DNA of 64,000 nucleotides from UBA1181 sp045617845. Its GTDB lineage: Bacteria; Bacteroidota; Bacteroidia; Bacteroidales; Paludibacteraceae. The DNA lies in assembly GCA_045617845.1 (NCBI GenBank), contig JAZLJL010000034.1, forward strand, positions 12,587 to 76,586, written 5' to 3'. Shown here in pieces: positions 8,909-18,025 of this stretch. The notes beneath the pieces are model-generated. The model saw only the letters and a program-made list of their open reading frames with translations, ran no database searches and was not told the DNA's origin. Both the position numbers and the translations under genes were made by a program. Numbering within the stretch: the stretch's first letter is position 1; each line of letters opens with the position of its first letter.

Positions 8909-9411
8909 TTGCTTGGTTTTTCTAAACGAGTGTCACGTGCGACGTCATCAACGACAAACACTTCACCAGTCATCTCAGGGAAATCGGCCAGGAGCTTTTG
9001 AGCGAAGACCATCGCGTCGGTCTGCACGCGGAAATCACCTAAGCGCAACTTCCAGAAAGGGGAAGAGAAGGTAAGATAAGAAGTGACGTCAGGATATTTA
9101 TCCTTGATTTTCTTCTCGCGTTCCAGCGCCTCCGTCTTGGACTTCTTCGGAAGATTGCCCATATAGACCTGCACACGGTAACCAGAGAAAGTCACATAAG
9201 TTTTCTCGTCATTGACAGAAAGTTTCTTCTTCATCAACGACTTCATCTTAGGGTCCTGTTTAATGACCACCTTCCCACTATTCGCAGGAGTCTTGGACAA
9301 CGTCTCGAAGATATCCGTATAAGGTTGTTTCTTGTTTGAAGACTTGTTTTGAGCGCTCAACATAAAGCTCAAGCAACAAGCGCCAGCCAGCACGAGTAGT
9401 TTACGCCACAT
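8905..9411 (-). CDS. Secreted SPOR domain protein
   Basis: The start was set at 9411 because it puts a clean signal peptide (MWRKLLVLAGACCLSFMLSA) at the N-terminus; an upstream in-frame ATG at 9492 would add 27 unlikely residues. The mature part is basic and ends in a SPOR domain of about 75 residues (GYRVQVYMGNLPKKSKTEAL to GDFRVQTDAMVFAQKLL), expected to bind septal peptidoglycan in the periplasm. It is coupled to folE by an ATGA overlap, an arrangement with no obvious functional logic. Confidence 0.85.
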   Translation of the reverse strand: MWRKLLVLAGACCLSFMLSAQNKSSNKKQPYTDIFETLSKTPANSGKVVIKQDPKMKSLMKKKLSVNDEKTYVTFSGYRVQVYMGNLPKKSKTEALEREKKIKDKYPDVTSYLTFSSPFWKLRLGDFRVQTDAMVFAQKLLADFPEMTGEVFVVDDVARDTRLEKPSK

Positions 9412-9617
9412 ATACAATCTGTTTTTTCGGACGGGGGCCCAACGAACGTCATCGGGCGTGACCATCCAGTTAGAAAAAAAACTAATACTCAAACGAATAC
9501 GCGACTACTTAGGGAAGAGTGGCTTCCCATGAAAGCGACACGAATTCAACCACAAAAATAATCAATCCATTCCAAAAACGCAAAGTTATCTTTCGGGAAT
9601 AGGGGGAGGGACGGATC

Positions 9618-10652
9618 TCACCCCCTTTTCACCTTCCCCGAAGCCGTGCGTTCGAAGTGAGGGAGGAAGGAGACCCTCTTCGGCATCTCATAACGGGTAA
9701 GACGGTCGGACAACTTCCGGAGAAGATCCTCCGTATCGAATGGCTCTGATTCGATGCGGAGCACCACGCACTGTCCATATTTCGCATCTTGGACGCCGAT
9801 GAAATAGAACGGGAAACGGATGAGGTCTCCCACCCTCTTCTCCATCTCTTCAGGGAACACCTTCACTCCTCCCGTATTGATGACGTTATCCCAACGCCCC
9901 AACCATCGGAAAGAACGGTCGGACAGAAGATCCACCACATCGTTCGTGACGAAAGGGCTTCCCTGGAGGTAATCCGCATGAATCACCAGACATCCACGGT
10001 CGTCCTGTTCGAAGGAGACATCGGGCAAAGCCTCGAAAAGAGGCGCACCCTCTTTGGGCAATTCGGAGAGCGCCACATGGGAAACTGTCTCCGTCATACC
10101 ATAAGAGATGAAAGATTTCGTGGGCAAGGAAGTCAGCCAAGCCGCCTCCTCTGGTAAAAGTTGGCTTCCCCCCACCAGCAGGTTCTCCACATAGGCCATC
10201 GAAGAGTAGCCTACACCACTCTGCCTCAAGGCATGCACCTGCATAGGGACCATAGAGACCAACTTATAAGGACGGTCGACCGTAGGCGTCGAGGAAGCGG
10301 GCTGCACATAGAGGTCCAAACCGCCCACCAAGGCACGGACCACCATCATCTTACCCGCAATGTAGTTAGCCGACAAGCACATCAAAAGAGCGTCGCCCCG
10401 CCGCAGGCCGAAGAAAGCGTTGGTGCGTCGGGCGGACTCCCGCATGGATCGCTTGGACAACTCAATACGTTTCGGCACACCCGTCGACCCCGAAGTATGC
10501 GCCACGACAACCTCTGAATCGTCGAACCAAGCCGAAAGGAAATCCGAGAACGCCTCGTCACATCCGGGGAGAGAGAGAACCCTTCCCCGATTCCTCATCT
10601 CGGTCTCTGTCAAAACCGAGCCATTTATTCTCAAAGAAACTATTTCCCGCAT
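9618..10652 (-). CDS. menE: AMP-dependent ligase, MenE-like (o-succinylbenzoate-CoA ligase)
   Basis: MenE activates o-succinylbenzoate to its CoA ester in menaquinone synthesis, the respiratory quinone of Bacteroidota. The 344-residue protein is short for the ANL superfamily, as Bacteroidota MenE usually is. It shows the phosphate loop TSGSTGVPK (residues 53-61), YGMTETVSHVALSEL, GRWDNVINTGGVKV and the C-terminal catalytic lysine in TASGKVKRG. No other men genes are visible, so the substrate assignment rests on family resemblance. It begins 11 bases after the DUF4419 pseudogene. Confidence 0.82.
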   Translation of the reverse strand: MREIVSLRINGSVLTETEMRNRGRVLSLPGCDEAFSDFLSAWFDDSEVVVAHTSGSTGVPKRIELSKRSMRESARRTNAFFGLRRGDALLMCLSANYIAGKMMVVRALVGGLDLYVQPASSTPTVDRPYKLVSMVPMQVHALRQSGVGYSSMAYVENLLVGGSQLLPEEAAWLTSLPTKSFISYGMTETVSHVALSELPKEGAPLFEALPDVSFEQDDRGCLVIHADYLQGSPFVTNDVVDLLSDRSFRWLGRWDNVINTGGVKVFPEEMEKRVGDLIRFPFYFIGVQDAKYGQCVVLRIESEPFDTEDLLRKLSDRLTRYEMPKRVSFLPHFERTASGKVKRG

Positions 10653-10663
10653 ACACCAACACG

Positions 10664-12349
10664 CTATTTCAAAGGAATCTTAACGACGCAATTCACAGGG
10701 AAAGGTTCGTCCAACAGACGCATGTCTCTACGAGCTTCGTCATATCTCCCCTCCTTCTTCAATTTGGCCAATTCCCAATAATTAGTATAAACAATCTTCG
10801 CTTTCTCCTCACTTTGCATTTCTGACAAAACAGACCCAATTCTAGAAATGGCAGGAGTCCACTGACCGGGAAACTTCTTTACGAAGACATCCACGGCGGC
10901 ATTCAGTTTCGCATCGTTCCGATTCAGGCTTGCCCTAGAAACAGTTCCATCCATCAACAACAAGATATTGAGCGTATCTTCCACAATCTTTCGTTTCACC
11001 TTTTCCCCATATTTTTTCACCAGGAAAGAATTCACTTCAGCCTTCAAGAAAGAACGTCCGGCCTCCGGTGTGGAGAAACGGGCAGAGTCATACAACGCTT
11101 TTTCCAGTACATTCTCTTCATCGAGAACTCTATTCGACCATTGCAACTTACAATCGACTGGGAGCCGACCCAGATCCATTTCTTTCACTTCCCCTTTAGT
11201 TACAAACCAAGAGACAGCAGGTTCCAAAGAGCCGTCTGCATGTAATCTCTTACCGACGAAACCGCCGCATAAAGAGACATTTACCGTATCGCCAAAGCAA
11301 ATCCACGTGAGAGGCGCCAATGAAAGGCCGGAAGGAAATTTTTGAAGCGTCATATCAGACAAAATATAATCATGTCCTAGAAGATATGGATTATATACAT
11401 ATTTATCACCGTATTCTTCACTCTTCATATATGGGAAAAATTTGACGATCCACCCACTCACATAAGAATCAGAATACTCTTCCATGGTCTTATATATCGA
11501 CTTTCAAAACGTAACATCCGGCTTGCCTTGACTGGCTTGGACAAATTCGTCGATAACAGGTTTCAAGGCATCGGCCCACTCCTTCAAGCCATACACCCCC
11601 AAACAATCCAAAGACTTCTTTATCCTTAGCCAATCCGCTGTAGTGCCACGCAGGTGGACATATGGGATACCGCAGGCTGTAAAAGCCACATAGGAGACAT
11701 GTCTACGGAGACAATCCAAGACTGTGATTTGGGACACGGTCTTCTCCACCCGGGTGGTTGTGGAAAATGTTTGTACGACATCAGAATAGAGGTCCACCTG
11801 GGTAAACTGCCGCATCAAGTTAGCCAAAGAATCAATAAGGTGCTCCCAATGAACATAGCCATCTTCCAAAGCGTCGTCACGGATAACAACGCTCTGATTT
11901 TCAATATACTTTTCATCGAACAAAACATTTTTCAACGAATCCATTTTCTCATTGACGTGAATCGCCAGACCTTGACAAATAGCGAGCCAAATCTCATCAG
12001 GAGAGAGTGTCAACGGAATATGTTTAGCATAACTTAAATGGACGGTCTCCAAAAGGCCATTGCATTTTATAGGTATCAAACTGTCGTCCTTTTGCGTTTC
12101 AGGATAAGACAAAACATCTTTACTCTCGTTTGACTCCAACAATCCACGAATCAATTCGGGATACGCCTTCATACAGGACCTTTCCATTGCACCACACTCA
12201 ACATCATCGACACGGAAGGCGACACCATCGGAGGTCTCCAACATCACTGGTTCCACCCTGGAAAGTCCTGATTTATGGATGTTTTGGGCAAAGAGAGAGA
12301 CGGACGAAGAAAGAAGCCCGAAAAACAAATAAGTAAAAAGACGTTTCAT
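10664..12349 (-). pseudogene. Secreted DUF4419 protein interrupted by one in-frame TGA
   Basis: Two open frames (12349-11504 and 11485-10664) are in the same frame and separated only by a TGA and six codons. They align end to end with the intact paralogue at 12480-14282. The stop sits exactly where the paralogue has the tryptophan of AFWKSIYKT, so a single G-to-A change (TGG to TGA, minus strand, base 11504) explains the break. The upstream half has a signal peptide (MKRLFTYLFFGLLSSSVSLFAQ) and most of the DUF4419 domain; the downstream half has the remainder and the TonB-C-like end but no export signal. There are no other lesions, so the break looks recent. It could also be a sequencing error or be read through. 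Confidence 0.85.
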
Positions 12350-12479
12350 ACAATACATAATAAATAAAACTATCTACCAATTAAATAAAGGTAGCGACAA
12401 ATAAAAGAACCATATTTTTCTCAAAATTATTAATCTTCAAAAAAAACAACAAGAAAAGGGGAATAGAATCTCTCGACAT

Positions 12480-14282
12480 CTATTTCAAAGGAATCTTAAT
12501 GACGCAATTCACGGGGAACAATTCGTCCAATGTGATAACCCTTTTTCTATTTTCATCAACACTATTATCTAGGTTCCGTGCGGAATAAAACTTTATTCTT
12601 TCACTGTCAATAGGCTCGTCAAAAACACGGTCAAGCGGTCTCATAGCAGGAGACCAAGGACCACGCAACTTCTTCACGAACACATCCACCGCAGCGTTCA
12701 GTTTATCGTCGTTCCGATTCAGATAAGCCTTAGAGACAGTTCCATCCATCAGCAACAAGACGGTAAGCGTGTCCTTAGCGCCGACCTCCTTGAACATTTT
12801 TTTCTTCAAGAAAAAATTCACTTCACTCTTCACATAGTCATAACCCATTTCAGGAGTGGAGAATACGGTCGAATCATAACGGGCCTTTTTTTCCACCTTA
12901 TTATTTCCGTAGACGCCACCAAACCATTTCATCAAGCAATCATTATTGAGATCAGGAAAGATATGAGGACTCGCCACATCATCTTTGCAAACAAACCAGG
13001 AGATGGCAGGTTCCAACGAGCCATCCCGATGTTGACGCATACCAACGAAACCGCTACACAAGAATACATTCTCAACGATCTGATAATTAATCCACGTAAC
13101 AGGCGCCATAGACAAGCCTGACGGAAATTGGGAGAAATCGACATTCGACAAAAGGTAATCGTGTCCGGCGAGATAAGGATTATACAAAAGTTTTTCCTTG
13201 GAACAGGAGTACAAATAAGGGAAGAATTTCAGGATCCAACCGCTCACATGACTAGCCATATAGTAATCCGTCGTCTTATAGATAGACTTCCAGAAAGCGA
13301 TGTTCGGATTTCCTTGACTCGCTTGGACGAACTCTTCGACGACAGGCTTCAACGTATTAGCCCAATCGGCCATGCCATACGTTTTCAGGTTGTCCAAGGA
13401 GCTCTTTATTTTACGCCAATCCTCCGTCGTGCCGCGGAGATGAATGTACGGAATGCCGCAACCAGTCTCAGCCACATAGGAAATATGGTCATGATGGCTA
13501 TCCATCAAAGTAATCTGCAAGGCCGTTTTTTCCACTTGCGTAGTAGTGGAGAAAGATTGGACCACCTGGGAATAGAGGTCCACATTCGTGAATCGCCTAG
13601 TCGCATTAGCCATGGAGTCGATAAGGTCCTCCCAATAAACATAACCATCGTTCAAGAAATCGTTCCGCACCGAAACCGTCTGGGGTTTTACGTATTTAGG
13701 TTTATAAAGGACCTTTTTCAGCGAGTCCATATGCTCGTTGATATGGATGGCCAAGCCCTGGCAAATTACGAGCCACACCTCATCGGGAGAAAGTGTCAAT
13801 GGTTTGTGTTCCGCATAGCTAGTGTGCACCGTCTGAAGGAAGCCATTCACGCCGATTCCGACCAAACGTTCCCGCATCTGAGTTTCGGGATAAAAAAGCA
13901 CATTTTGCGTCTCCACCCCCCTTTCGTAAGGCCACGGGTCGTATCTGACGGTAAAAAGGGAGGAGTCTATATCCGTCGTATCCCCACGTTTGATTCTCTG
14001 CGCTTGCGATTTCCTTTTAGACCACAAATAAGCCAAGGAATCGTTGTGGCTAAACAGATGTTTAATCGCGAAGGGATAACGCATTGTAGCATAACGAATA
14101 GAGTCTTGTTCCACATCATCGACACGGAAAGCCACGCCATCACCACACTCCATCATCACCGGGTTCGGACGGACGGAGGAAGTGCCAGTGCCGGGCGCCA
14201 CACCATTGTCTGCGTCAAGAGCGAAACAAGAGGCACAGGAAAGTACTCCCAAAAGAATCAGCAATAGACAAAAACGGTTCAT
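12480..14282 (-). CDS. Secreted DUF4419 protein with TonB C-terminal-like end
   Basis: A 600-residue exported protein. The start at 14282 gives the signal peptide MNRFCLLLILLGVLSCASCF; an upstream ATG adds 11 implausible residues. The body (about 130-430) is a DUF4419 domain, with blocks LTLSPDEVWLVICQGLAIHI, VDLYSQVVQSFSTTT and GIPYIHLRGTTEDW. That family is found in bacteria and fungi and has no known function. The last 110 residues (VLLLMDGTVSKAYLNRNDDKLNAAV and INCVIKIPLK-type end) resemble the TonB C-terminal fold. A -7 box lies at 14383-14390. A broken paralogue follows directly downstream. Confidence 0.82.
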   Translation of the reverse strand: MNRFCLLLILLGVLSCASCFALDADNGVAPGTGTSSVRPNPVMMECGDGVAFRVDDVEQDSIRYATMRYPFAIKHLFSHNDSLAYLWSKRKSQAQRIKRGDTTDIDSSLFTVRYDPWPYERGVETQNVLFYPETQMRERLVGIGVNGFLQTVHTSYAEHKPLTLSPDEVWLVICQGLAIHINEHMDSLKKVLYKPKYVKPQTVSVRNDFLNDGYVYWEDLIDSMANATRRFTNVDLYSQVVQSFSTTTQVEKTALQITLMDSHHDHISYVAETGCGIPYIHLRGTTEDWRKIKSSLDNLKTYGMADWANTLKPVVEEFVQASQGNPNIAFWKSIYKTTDYYMASHVSGWILKFFPYLYSCSKEKLLYNPYLAGHDYLLSNVDFSQFPSGLSMAPVTWINYQIVENVFLCSGFVGMRQHRDGSLEPAISWFVCKDDVASPHIFPDLNNDCLMKWFGGVYGNNKVEKKARYDSTVFSTPEMGYDYVKSEVNFFLKKKMFKEVGAKDTLTVLLLMDGTVSKAYLNRNDDKLNAAVDVFVKKLRGPWSPAMRPLDRVFDEPIDSERIKFYSARNLDNSVDENRKRVITLDELFPVNCVIKIPLK

Positions 14283-14382
14283 ACAAAGTTTTTTTTCAAA
14301 AGCGGGACAATTCAACCGAAGTAGCGCCGCAAGGTTACATCAAGGGGATGACGGATTCAAAAAAAGAAGCCACCCTTCAAGA

Positions 14383-14390
14383 CAAATATA
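14383..14390 (-). promoter_or_regulatory. -7 promoter box for the DUF4419 gene
   Basis: The minus strand reads TATATTTG, an exact match to TAnnTTTG, about 100 bases upstream of the ATG. TTTC rather than TTTG lies at the -33 spacing. Confidence 0.5.
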
Positions 14391-14463
14391 ACAAAATGCG
14401 GCGAAGAAAGAAACAAAACGACCGGCAAAAATTCAAGAAGAAAATCAGTTATTGAAAAATAAA

Positions 14464-14491
14464 AAAGTCCGGACTAAAAAGCCCGGACTTT
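14464..14491 (-). terminator. Terminator of gapA
   Basis: Nine-base arms AAAGTCCGG and CCGGACTTT enclose a ten-base loop, and the minus-strand product ends in a T-rich run. It lies 22 bases past the gapA stop. Confidence 0.88.
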
Positions 14492-14512
14492 CTGAAGCTA
14501 TGATATTAAGAA

Positions 14513-15541
14513 TTAGCAGTTCTCTGCGAAGTACTTAATAGTTCTAACCATTTGAGAAGTGTAAGAGTTCTCGTTATCGTACCAAGAAACAACTTGTACT
14601 TGATAAGTATCGTCGTCGATCTTAGAAACCATAGTTTGAGTAGCGTCGAACAAAGAACCGAATCTCATACCGATGATATCAGAAGAAACGATTTGGTCCT
14701 CAGTATAACCGTAAGACTCAGTTTGAGCAGCCTTCATAGCAGCGTTGATACCCTCTTTAGTGATGTCCTTACCCTTAACAACAGCAACCAAGATAGTAGT
14801 TGAACCTGTAGGAGTAGGGATACGTTGAGCAGAACCGATCAACTTACCGTTCAATTCAGGGATAACCAAACCGATAGCCTTAGCAGCACCAGTTGAGTTA
14901 GGAACGATGTTCATCGCACCTGCACGAGAACGACGAAGATCACCCTTACGTTGAGGACCATCAAGAATCATTTGGTCACCAGTGTAAGCGTGGATAGTAG
15001 ACATGATACCTGATTGGATTGGAGCGTACTCGTTCAAAGCCTTAGCCATAGGAGCCAAGCAGTTAGTAGTACAAGAAGCAGCTGAGATGATGTTATCGTT
15101 CTTAGTCAAAGTCTTGTGGTTAACGTTGAAAACGATAGTAGGAAGGTCATTTCCTGCAGGAGCGGAGATAACGACTTTCTTTGCACCAGCGTTGATATGA
15201 GCTTGTGCCTTATCTTTTGCAGTGTAGAAACCAGTACATTCCAATACAACGTCTACATTGTATTTAGCCCATGGGCAGTTGTTAGCGTCAGACTCCTTAG
15301 AAATCTTGATTTCCTTGCCGTCAACGATGATTGAATCCTCAGTTGAAGATACAGTGTGTTTTCCCTCACCGAACTTACCGCAGAAACCGCCTTGTGCAGT
15401 ATCATACTTCAAAAGGTGAGCCAACATTGCAGGGCTAGTCAAGTCGTTGATTGCAACTACTTCATAACCATCTGCCTCAAACATTTGACGGAATGCAAGA
15501 CGTCCAATACGTCCGAAACCATTAATAGCAACTTTTACCAT
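14513..15541 (-). CDS. gapA: Glyceraldehyde-3-phosphate dehydrogenase, type I
   Basis: This enzyme oxidises glyceraldehyde 3-phosphate to 1,3-bisphosphoglycerate in glycolysis with NAD+. The 342-residue protein shows the NAD-binding start VAINGFGRIGR, the active-site SAASCTTNCLAP with the catalytic cysteine at residue 157, and the C-terminal WYDNENSY motif. Codon choice is markedly biased (GTT, GAA, AAC rich), as expected of a highly expressed gene. It has a strong promoter (15587-15617) and its own terminator. Confidence 0.97.
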   Translation of the reverse strand: MVKVAINGFGRIGRLAFRQMFEADGYEVVAINDLTSPAMLAHLLKYDTAQGGFCGKFGEGKHTVSSTEDSIIVDGKEIKISKESDANNCPWAKYNVDVVLECTGFYTAKDKAQAHINAGAKKVVISAPAGNDLPTIVFNVNHKTLTKNDNIISAASCTTNCLAPMAKALNEYAPIQSGIMSTIHAYTGDQMILDGPQRKGDLRRSRAGAMNIVPNSTGAAKAIGLVIPELNGKLIGSAQRIPTPTGSTTILVAVVKGKDITKEGINAAMKAAQTESYGYTEDQIVSSDIIGMRFGSLFDATQTMVSKIDDDTYQVQVVSWYDNENSYTSQMVRTIKYFAENC

Positions 15542-15586
15542 TTTAAACTATATTTATGTTAAACAAAAATAAAATCCTTTTTTATC

Positions 15587-15617
15587 TCAATATACACACA
15601 CCAGTTCACATGACAAA
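15587..15617 (-). promoter_or_regulatory. Promoter of gapA
   Basis: The minus strand reads TTTG, exactly 19 bases, then TATATTGA. This matches the spacing of the Bacteroidota promoter with two changes in the -7 box. The ATG follows 46 bases later. Confidence 0.65.
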
Positions 15618-15629
15618 AACGAAGCGTGG

Positions 15630-15728
15630 TCAAAAACAGCCACACCCCGAAGATTTGCAAGACGCCACGACCAGCAACACGATGAGCGTCAAGATTATTT
15701 TGACATATTTGAACAGATAATCACGCAT
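15630..15728 (-). CDS. Tiny lipoprotein, 32 residues
   Basis: A short frame encodes a basic N-terminus, a strong hydrophobic stretch and a lipobox (VASC), then only eight further residues ending in CKSSGCGCF. After lipidation the mature product would be about nine residues with four cysteines. I recall similar cysteine-rich mini-lipoproteins in Bacteroidota. The start lies inside the end of the upstream tiny gene (eight-base overlap in another frame), which argues for a coupled pair rather than chance. No function is known to me. Confidence 0.68.
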   Translation of the reverse strand: MRDYLFKYVKIILTLIVLLVVASCKSSGCGCF

Positions 15729-15849
15729 TTTGTTGAAGTTCAATCACCTCAGTATGCATATTACCATAACCAGGACAAAGTTGTTGTTTGCAAGCACTCA
15801 TTGCCAATAGCAACAATGCAGCGGCGATAATCATCTTTAATGTTCTCAT
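15721..15849 (-). CDS. Small lipoprotein, 42 residues
   Basis: The frame opens with MRTLKMIIAAALLLLAMSAC, a textbook lipoprotein signal peptide, and leaves a 23-residue mature peptide starting CKQQLCPGYGNMHTEV. Small lipoproteins with a C-x-x-x-x-C-P-x-Y start are familiar from Bacteroidota genomes but remain unassigned. It is immediately upstream of, and overlaps, the 32-residue lipoprotein gene. Confidence 0.7.
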   Translation of the reverse strand: MRTLKMIIAAALLLLAMSACKQQLCPGYGNMHTEVIELQQNA

Positions 15850-15895
15850 TGTATATCAATATTAATTATACATTCAATACTGCAAATTTACTTTT

Positions 15896-17104
15896 TTATT
15901 TTATTCGTTGTTTATCCGAAAGCGTTTTTTTATCTAAAAATGTGAAAAAAGAGATTCTCTTCAAAAGAACGTACGCCAACAACATAAAAATCAACGAAAT
16001 AGTCAACAGAATAAATCCGGCGCAAGTCTCCTGAGGAAGGACAGCGATAAGGAGAAGATACGCAAGGCAAAAGAAGAGATCGGCATGCAAGACGACCTTA
16101 GCGAATCGATTCGCAGCACCAGAAGCGAGGATTCCCGCCGCGACCAAATGGAGCGGATTCGCCCACAAAAGATTAAAATTGGGCGACGTACACTCATGGG
16201 TAGAGATAAAGACAAGGAACGCTATCAGCATCCCGACCAACCCCATCACGGAAAGGAAGGCCGGCCCGAATATCCGAACATACTTTTCCCCCTTCGAACG
16301 GTAGGCGAAAAAGAGCCCCAACGAAGAGAGGACGGCAATAATCAAGCACGGGAAGAGAGGATGCTTCACGAAGCCATCATCAGCCGGAGACCATTTTTCG
16401 GGTTTCCATATCTGAACCTTCTGCTTCACCATCGCTCTACGGAGACCATCGCCATATGCCATAGTGGCGCCATCCATCCTCTTCATCAATTCGGCAGGCA
16501 AGAAGGTAATCATCGAATCGGGAATCACCTCGTCCGCCTCGGAGCCCAAGCACAAATCTATTCCAAAGCGCAGCCAAGGACTTTTTTTGCAAAGCTTGTG
16601 CACCTTATCGCGATAGCTATCCGTATTACCGCTCGGCGTGTACCTGACATCAGGCAAAAAGCGTTCGATCAACCGCTGCGGACGGGTCGCGCAATTGTCG
16701 GAAAAGAATTTATAGCGATAGAAACGGTTCTCGGGGCGGAGGTTCGTTTCCAGAGCCGCATAGATGGAATTCGCCTCCTCGTCCGTCAAGTTCAGTTGCT
16801 GCAGATAGGCGGAAGTGTTCTTCCATTTAATCTCAAGGAAAGTATTGTTGAAATTATCGGTCGCCAAGCAATAATCGGTCTGTCCCGACACAAACTTATA
16901 GACGAAGCCATCGGTGAAATCGAAAACGCCGTAGTTATAGACGACACACGAAGTGTCCGTGGTTACCACCAAAGCCGTGTGTCCCCATAACGTATAGACC
17001 TCCCTATCGCTCGGGAAGGTAGTGAGCAAATGGACAGTCACCTTCGCATTCAAAGTGAACGGAAGGAGCAACAGCACCAAAAGCGACAGCAATTTATGCC
17101 TCAC
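15896..17104 (-). CDS. DUF4105 membrane protein
   Basis: A 402-residue protein with a signal peptide (ending LNAK) and a large periplasmic DUF4105 domain, now often called the Lnb N-terminal periplasmic domain. Family blocks are VYTLWGHTALVV, YNYGVFDF, SGQTDYCLA and FFSDNCATRPQRLIE; the conserved His, Asp-Asn-Cys hint at a papain-like or NlpC-like hydrolase fold, which is inference. The C-terminal 140 residues form about five membrane helices. It begins 10 bases after the T9SS-tail gene and is probably co-transcribed with it. Confidence 0.85.
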   Translation of the reverse strand: MRHKLLSLLVLLLLPFTLNAKVTVHLLTTFPSDREVYTLWGHTALVVTTDTSCVVYNYGVFDFTDGFVYKFVSGQTDYCLATDNFNNTFLEIKWKNTSAYLQQLNLTDEEANSIYAALETNLRPENRFYRYKFFSDNCATRPQRLIERFLPDVRYTPSGNTDSYRDKVHKLCKKSPWLRFGIDLCLGSEADEVIPDSMITFLPAELMKRMDGATMAYGDGLRRAMVKQKVQIWKPEKWSPADDGFVKHPLFPCLIIAVLSSLGLFFAYRSKGEKYVRIFGPAFLSVMGLVGMLIAFLVFISTHECTSPNFNLLWANPLHLVAAGILASGAANRFAKVVLHADLFFCLAYLLLIAVLPQETCAGFILLTISLIFMLLAYVLLKRISFFTFLDKKTLSDKQRIK

Positions 17105-17114
17105 GATAAAAAAA

Positions 17115-17438
17115 TTATTTGATTACAATACGTTGAATGATATTTTCAACCCGAACCACATAGAATCCTTTTTTCAAGTCCAATGCGATTTTTTCAGTTT
17201 CGTTGCTTGTCAAGAAAGATAGGACAGGCACGCCAAGCATGTTCATCACCTCCACTTTAGTGCCCTCCTTCACGCCGGAAAGATACATATAGTTTTCCGA
17301 CACACTGATATTGACGGTATTCGTCTTCCCCATAGCCTGCTCATCACGAGTCTCCGCCTCAGTCCTTACGGATTGGGCGAGGGTCACGGAAGAACAAGTC
17401 AGCGTGAACAGTAAAAAGGTGTAAACGAATTTCCTCAT
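17115..17438 (-). CDS. Small secreted protein made of a T9SS-type sorting tail
   Basis: The 107-residue product has a signal peptide (MRKFVYTFLLFTLTCSSVTLAQ), a 20-residue polar linker, and then only a sequence resembling the type A sorting domain of type IX secretion (VEVMNMLGVPVLSF, GFYVVRVEN and a final IQRIVIK). No cargo domain is present. It may be a shortened gene or a tail-like small domain working on its own. It has a near-ideal promoter at 17457-17487 and leads the operon with the DUF4105 gene. Confidence 0.72.
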   Translation of the reverse strand: MRKFVYTFLLFTLTCSSVTLAQSVRTEAETRDEQAMGKTNTVNISVSENYMYLSGVKEGTKVEVMNMLGVPVLSFLTSNETEKIALDLKKGFYVVRVENIIQRIVIK

Positions 17439-17456
17439 ATCCTATTACTTTTTCTG

Positions 17457-17487
17457 CAAAAATAACGTCTGGAAGTGTGAATTCAAA
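17457..17487 (-). promoter_or_regulatory. Consensus promoter of the T9SS-tail/DUF4105 operon
   Basis: The minus strand reads TTTG, 19 bases, then TATTTTTG: a perfect match to TTTG-N19-TAnnTTTG, with the ATG 19 bases after the -7 box. Confidence 0.8.
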
Positions 17488-17538
17488 ATTTTTTCACACT
17501 TTTTCGTCAGAGCGCACAATAAAAAAGGAGATAATCTG

Positions 17539-17985
17539 TTAGAGAACATCCTTTTCGTAAGATTTGATTAACGCACGCCACTCATCGGATATCGGCAAGG
17601 AGGTGTTTGTCTTAGGGTCGAAACCGCACATAATGGTACGGCAGACGCTCTTGACGCGTTGCGTTTTCTCGTCGAACAGTTCCTGCACGATCTTCACGCT
17701 CTTATTTCCGACCTCGTAGATTTTCGTCTTCACCAAGATGCTATCCCCCATGAAAACAGGGATTTTAAAATCGACATTCACGTTCACGATCACCAATTCC
17801 ATGTCGCCATGGCCCAGTCCCTGGTTGTCCAGCGCCTCGAAGTACTTCACTTTACCCAAATCGAAATAGGTAAGGATGACCGCATTGTTCACATGTCCTA
17901 TCACATCCACGTCATTGAATCGGATTTGCACATGTTCCTGGTGATTGAATTTCACCGCATTCACATCAAAAACAGAGTTTTCCAT
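17539..17985 (-). CDS. Acyl-CoA thioesterase, 4HBT/YbgC type
   Basis: A 148-residue hot-dog-fold thioesterase. The helix start RFNDVDVIGHVNNAVILTYF carries the catalytic aspartate and the HxNN motif of the 4-hydroxybenzoyl-CoA thioesterase family, and the strand VNVNVDFKIPVFMGDSI follows as expected. It would hydrolyse acyl-CoA or acyl-ACP in the cytoplasm; the chain length cannot be predicted. It lies 40 bases downstream of the DUF721 gene on the same strand. Confidence 0.88.
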   Translation of the reverse strand: MENSVFDVNAVKFNHQEHVQIRFNDVDVIGHVNNAVILTYFDLGKVKYFEALDNQGLGHGDMELVIVNVNVDFKIPVFMGDSILVKTKIYEVGNKSVKIVQELFDEKTQRVKSVCRTIMCGFDPKTNTSLPISDEWRALIKSYEKDVL

Positions 17986-18025
17986 CTATCGTAATAGAGA
18001 TTAGGTGAATCCCGGGATCCACCGG

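Noticed and set aside
13128..14267. A 379-codon open frame on the plus strand
   Set aside because: It mirrors the DUF4419 gene, which has a signal peptide, domain and promoter on the minus strand.
10664..14282. UGA read as tryptophan in this organism
   Set aside because: Many genes here end in UGA, including the ATGA overlaps, and the intact paralogue uses TGG at the same place.
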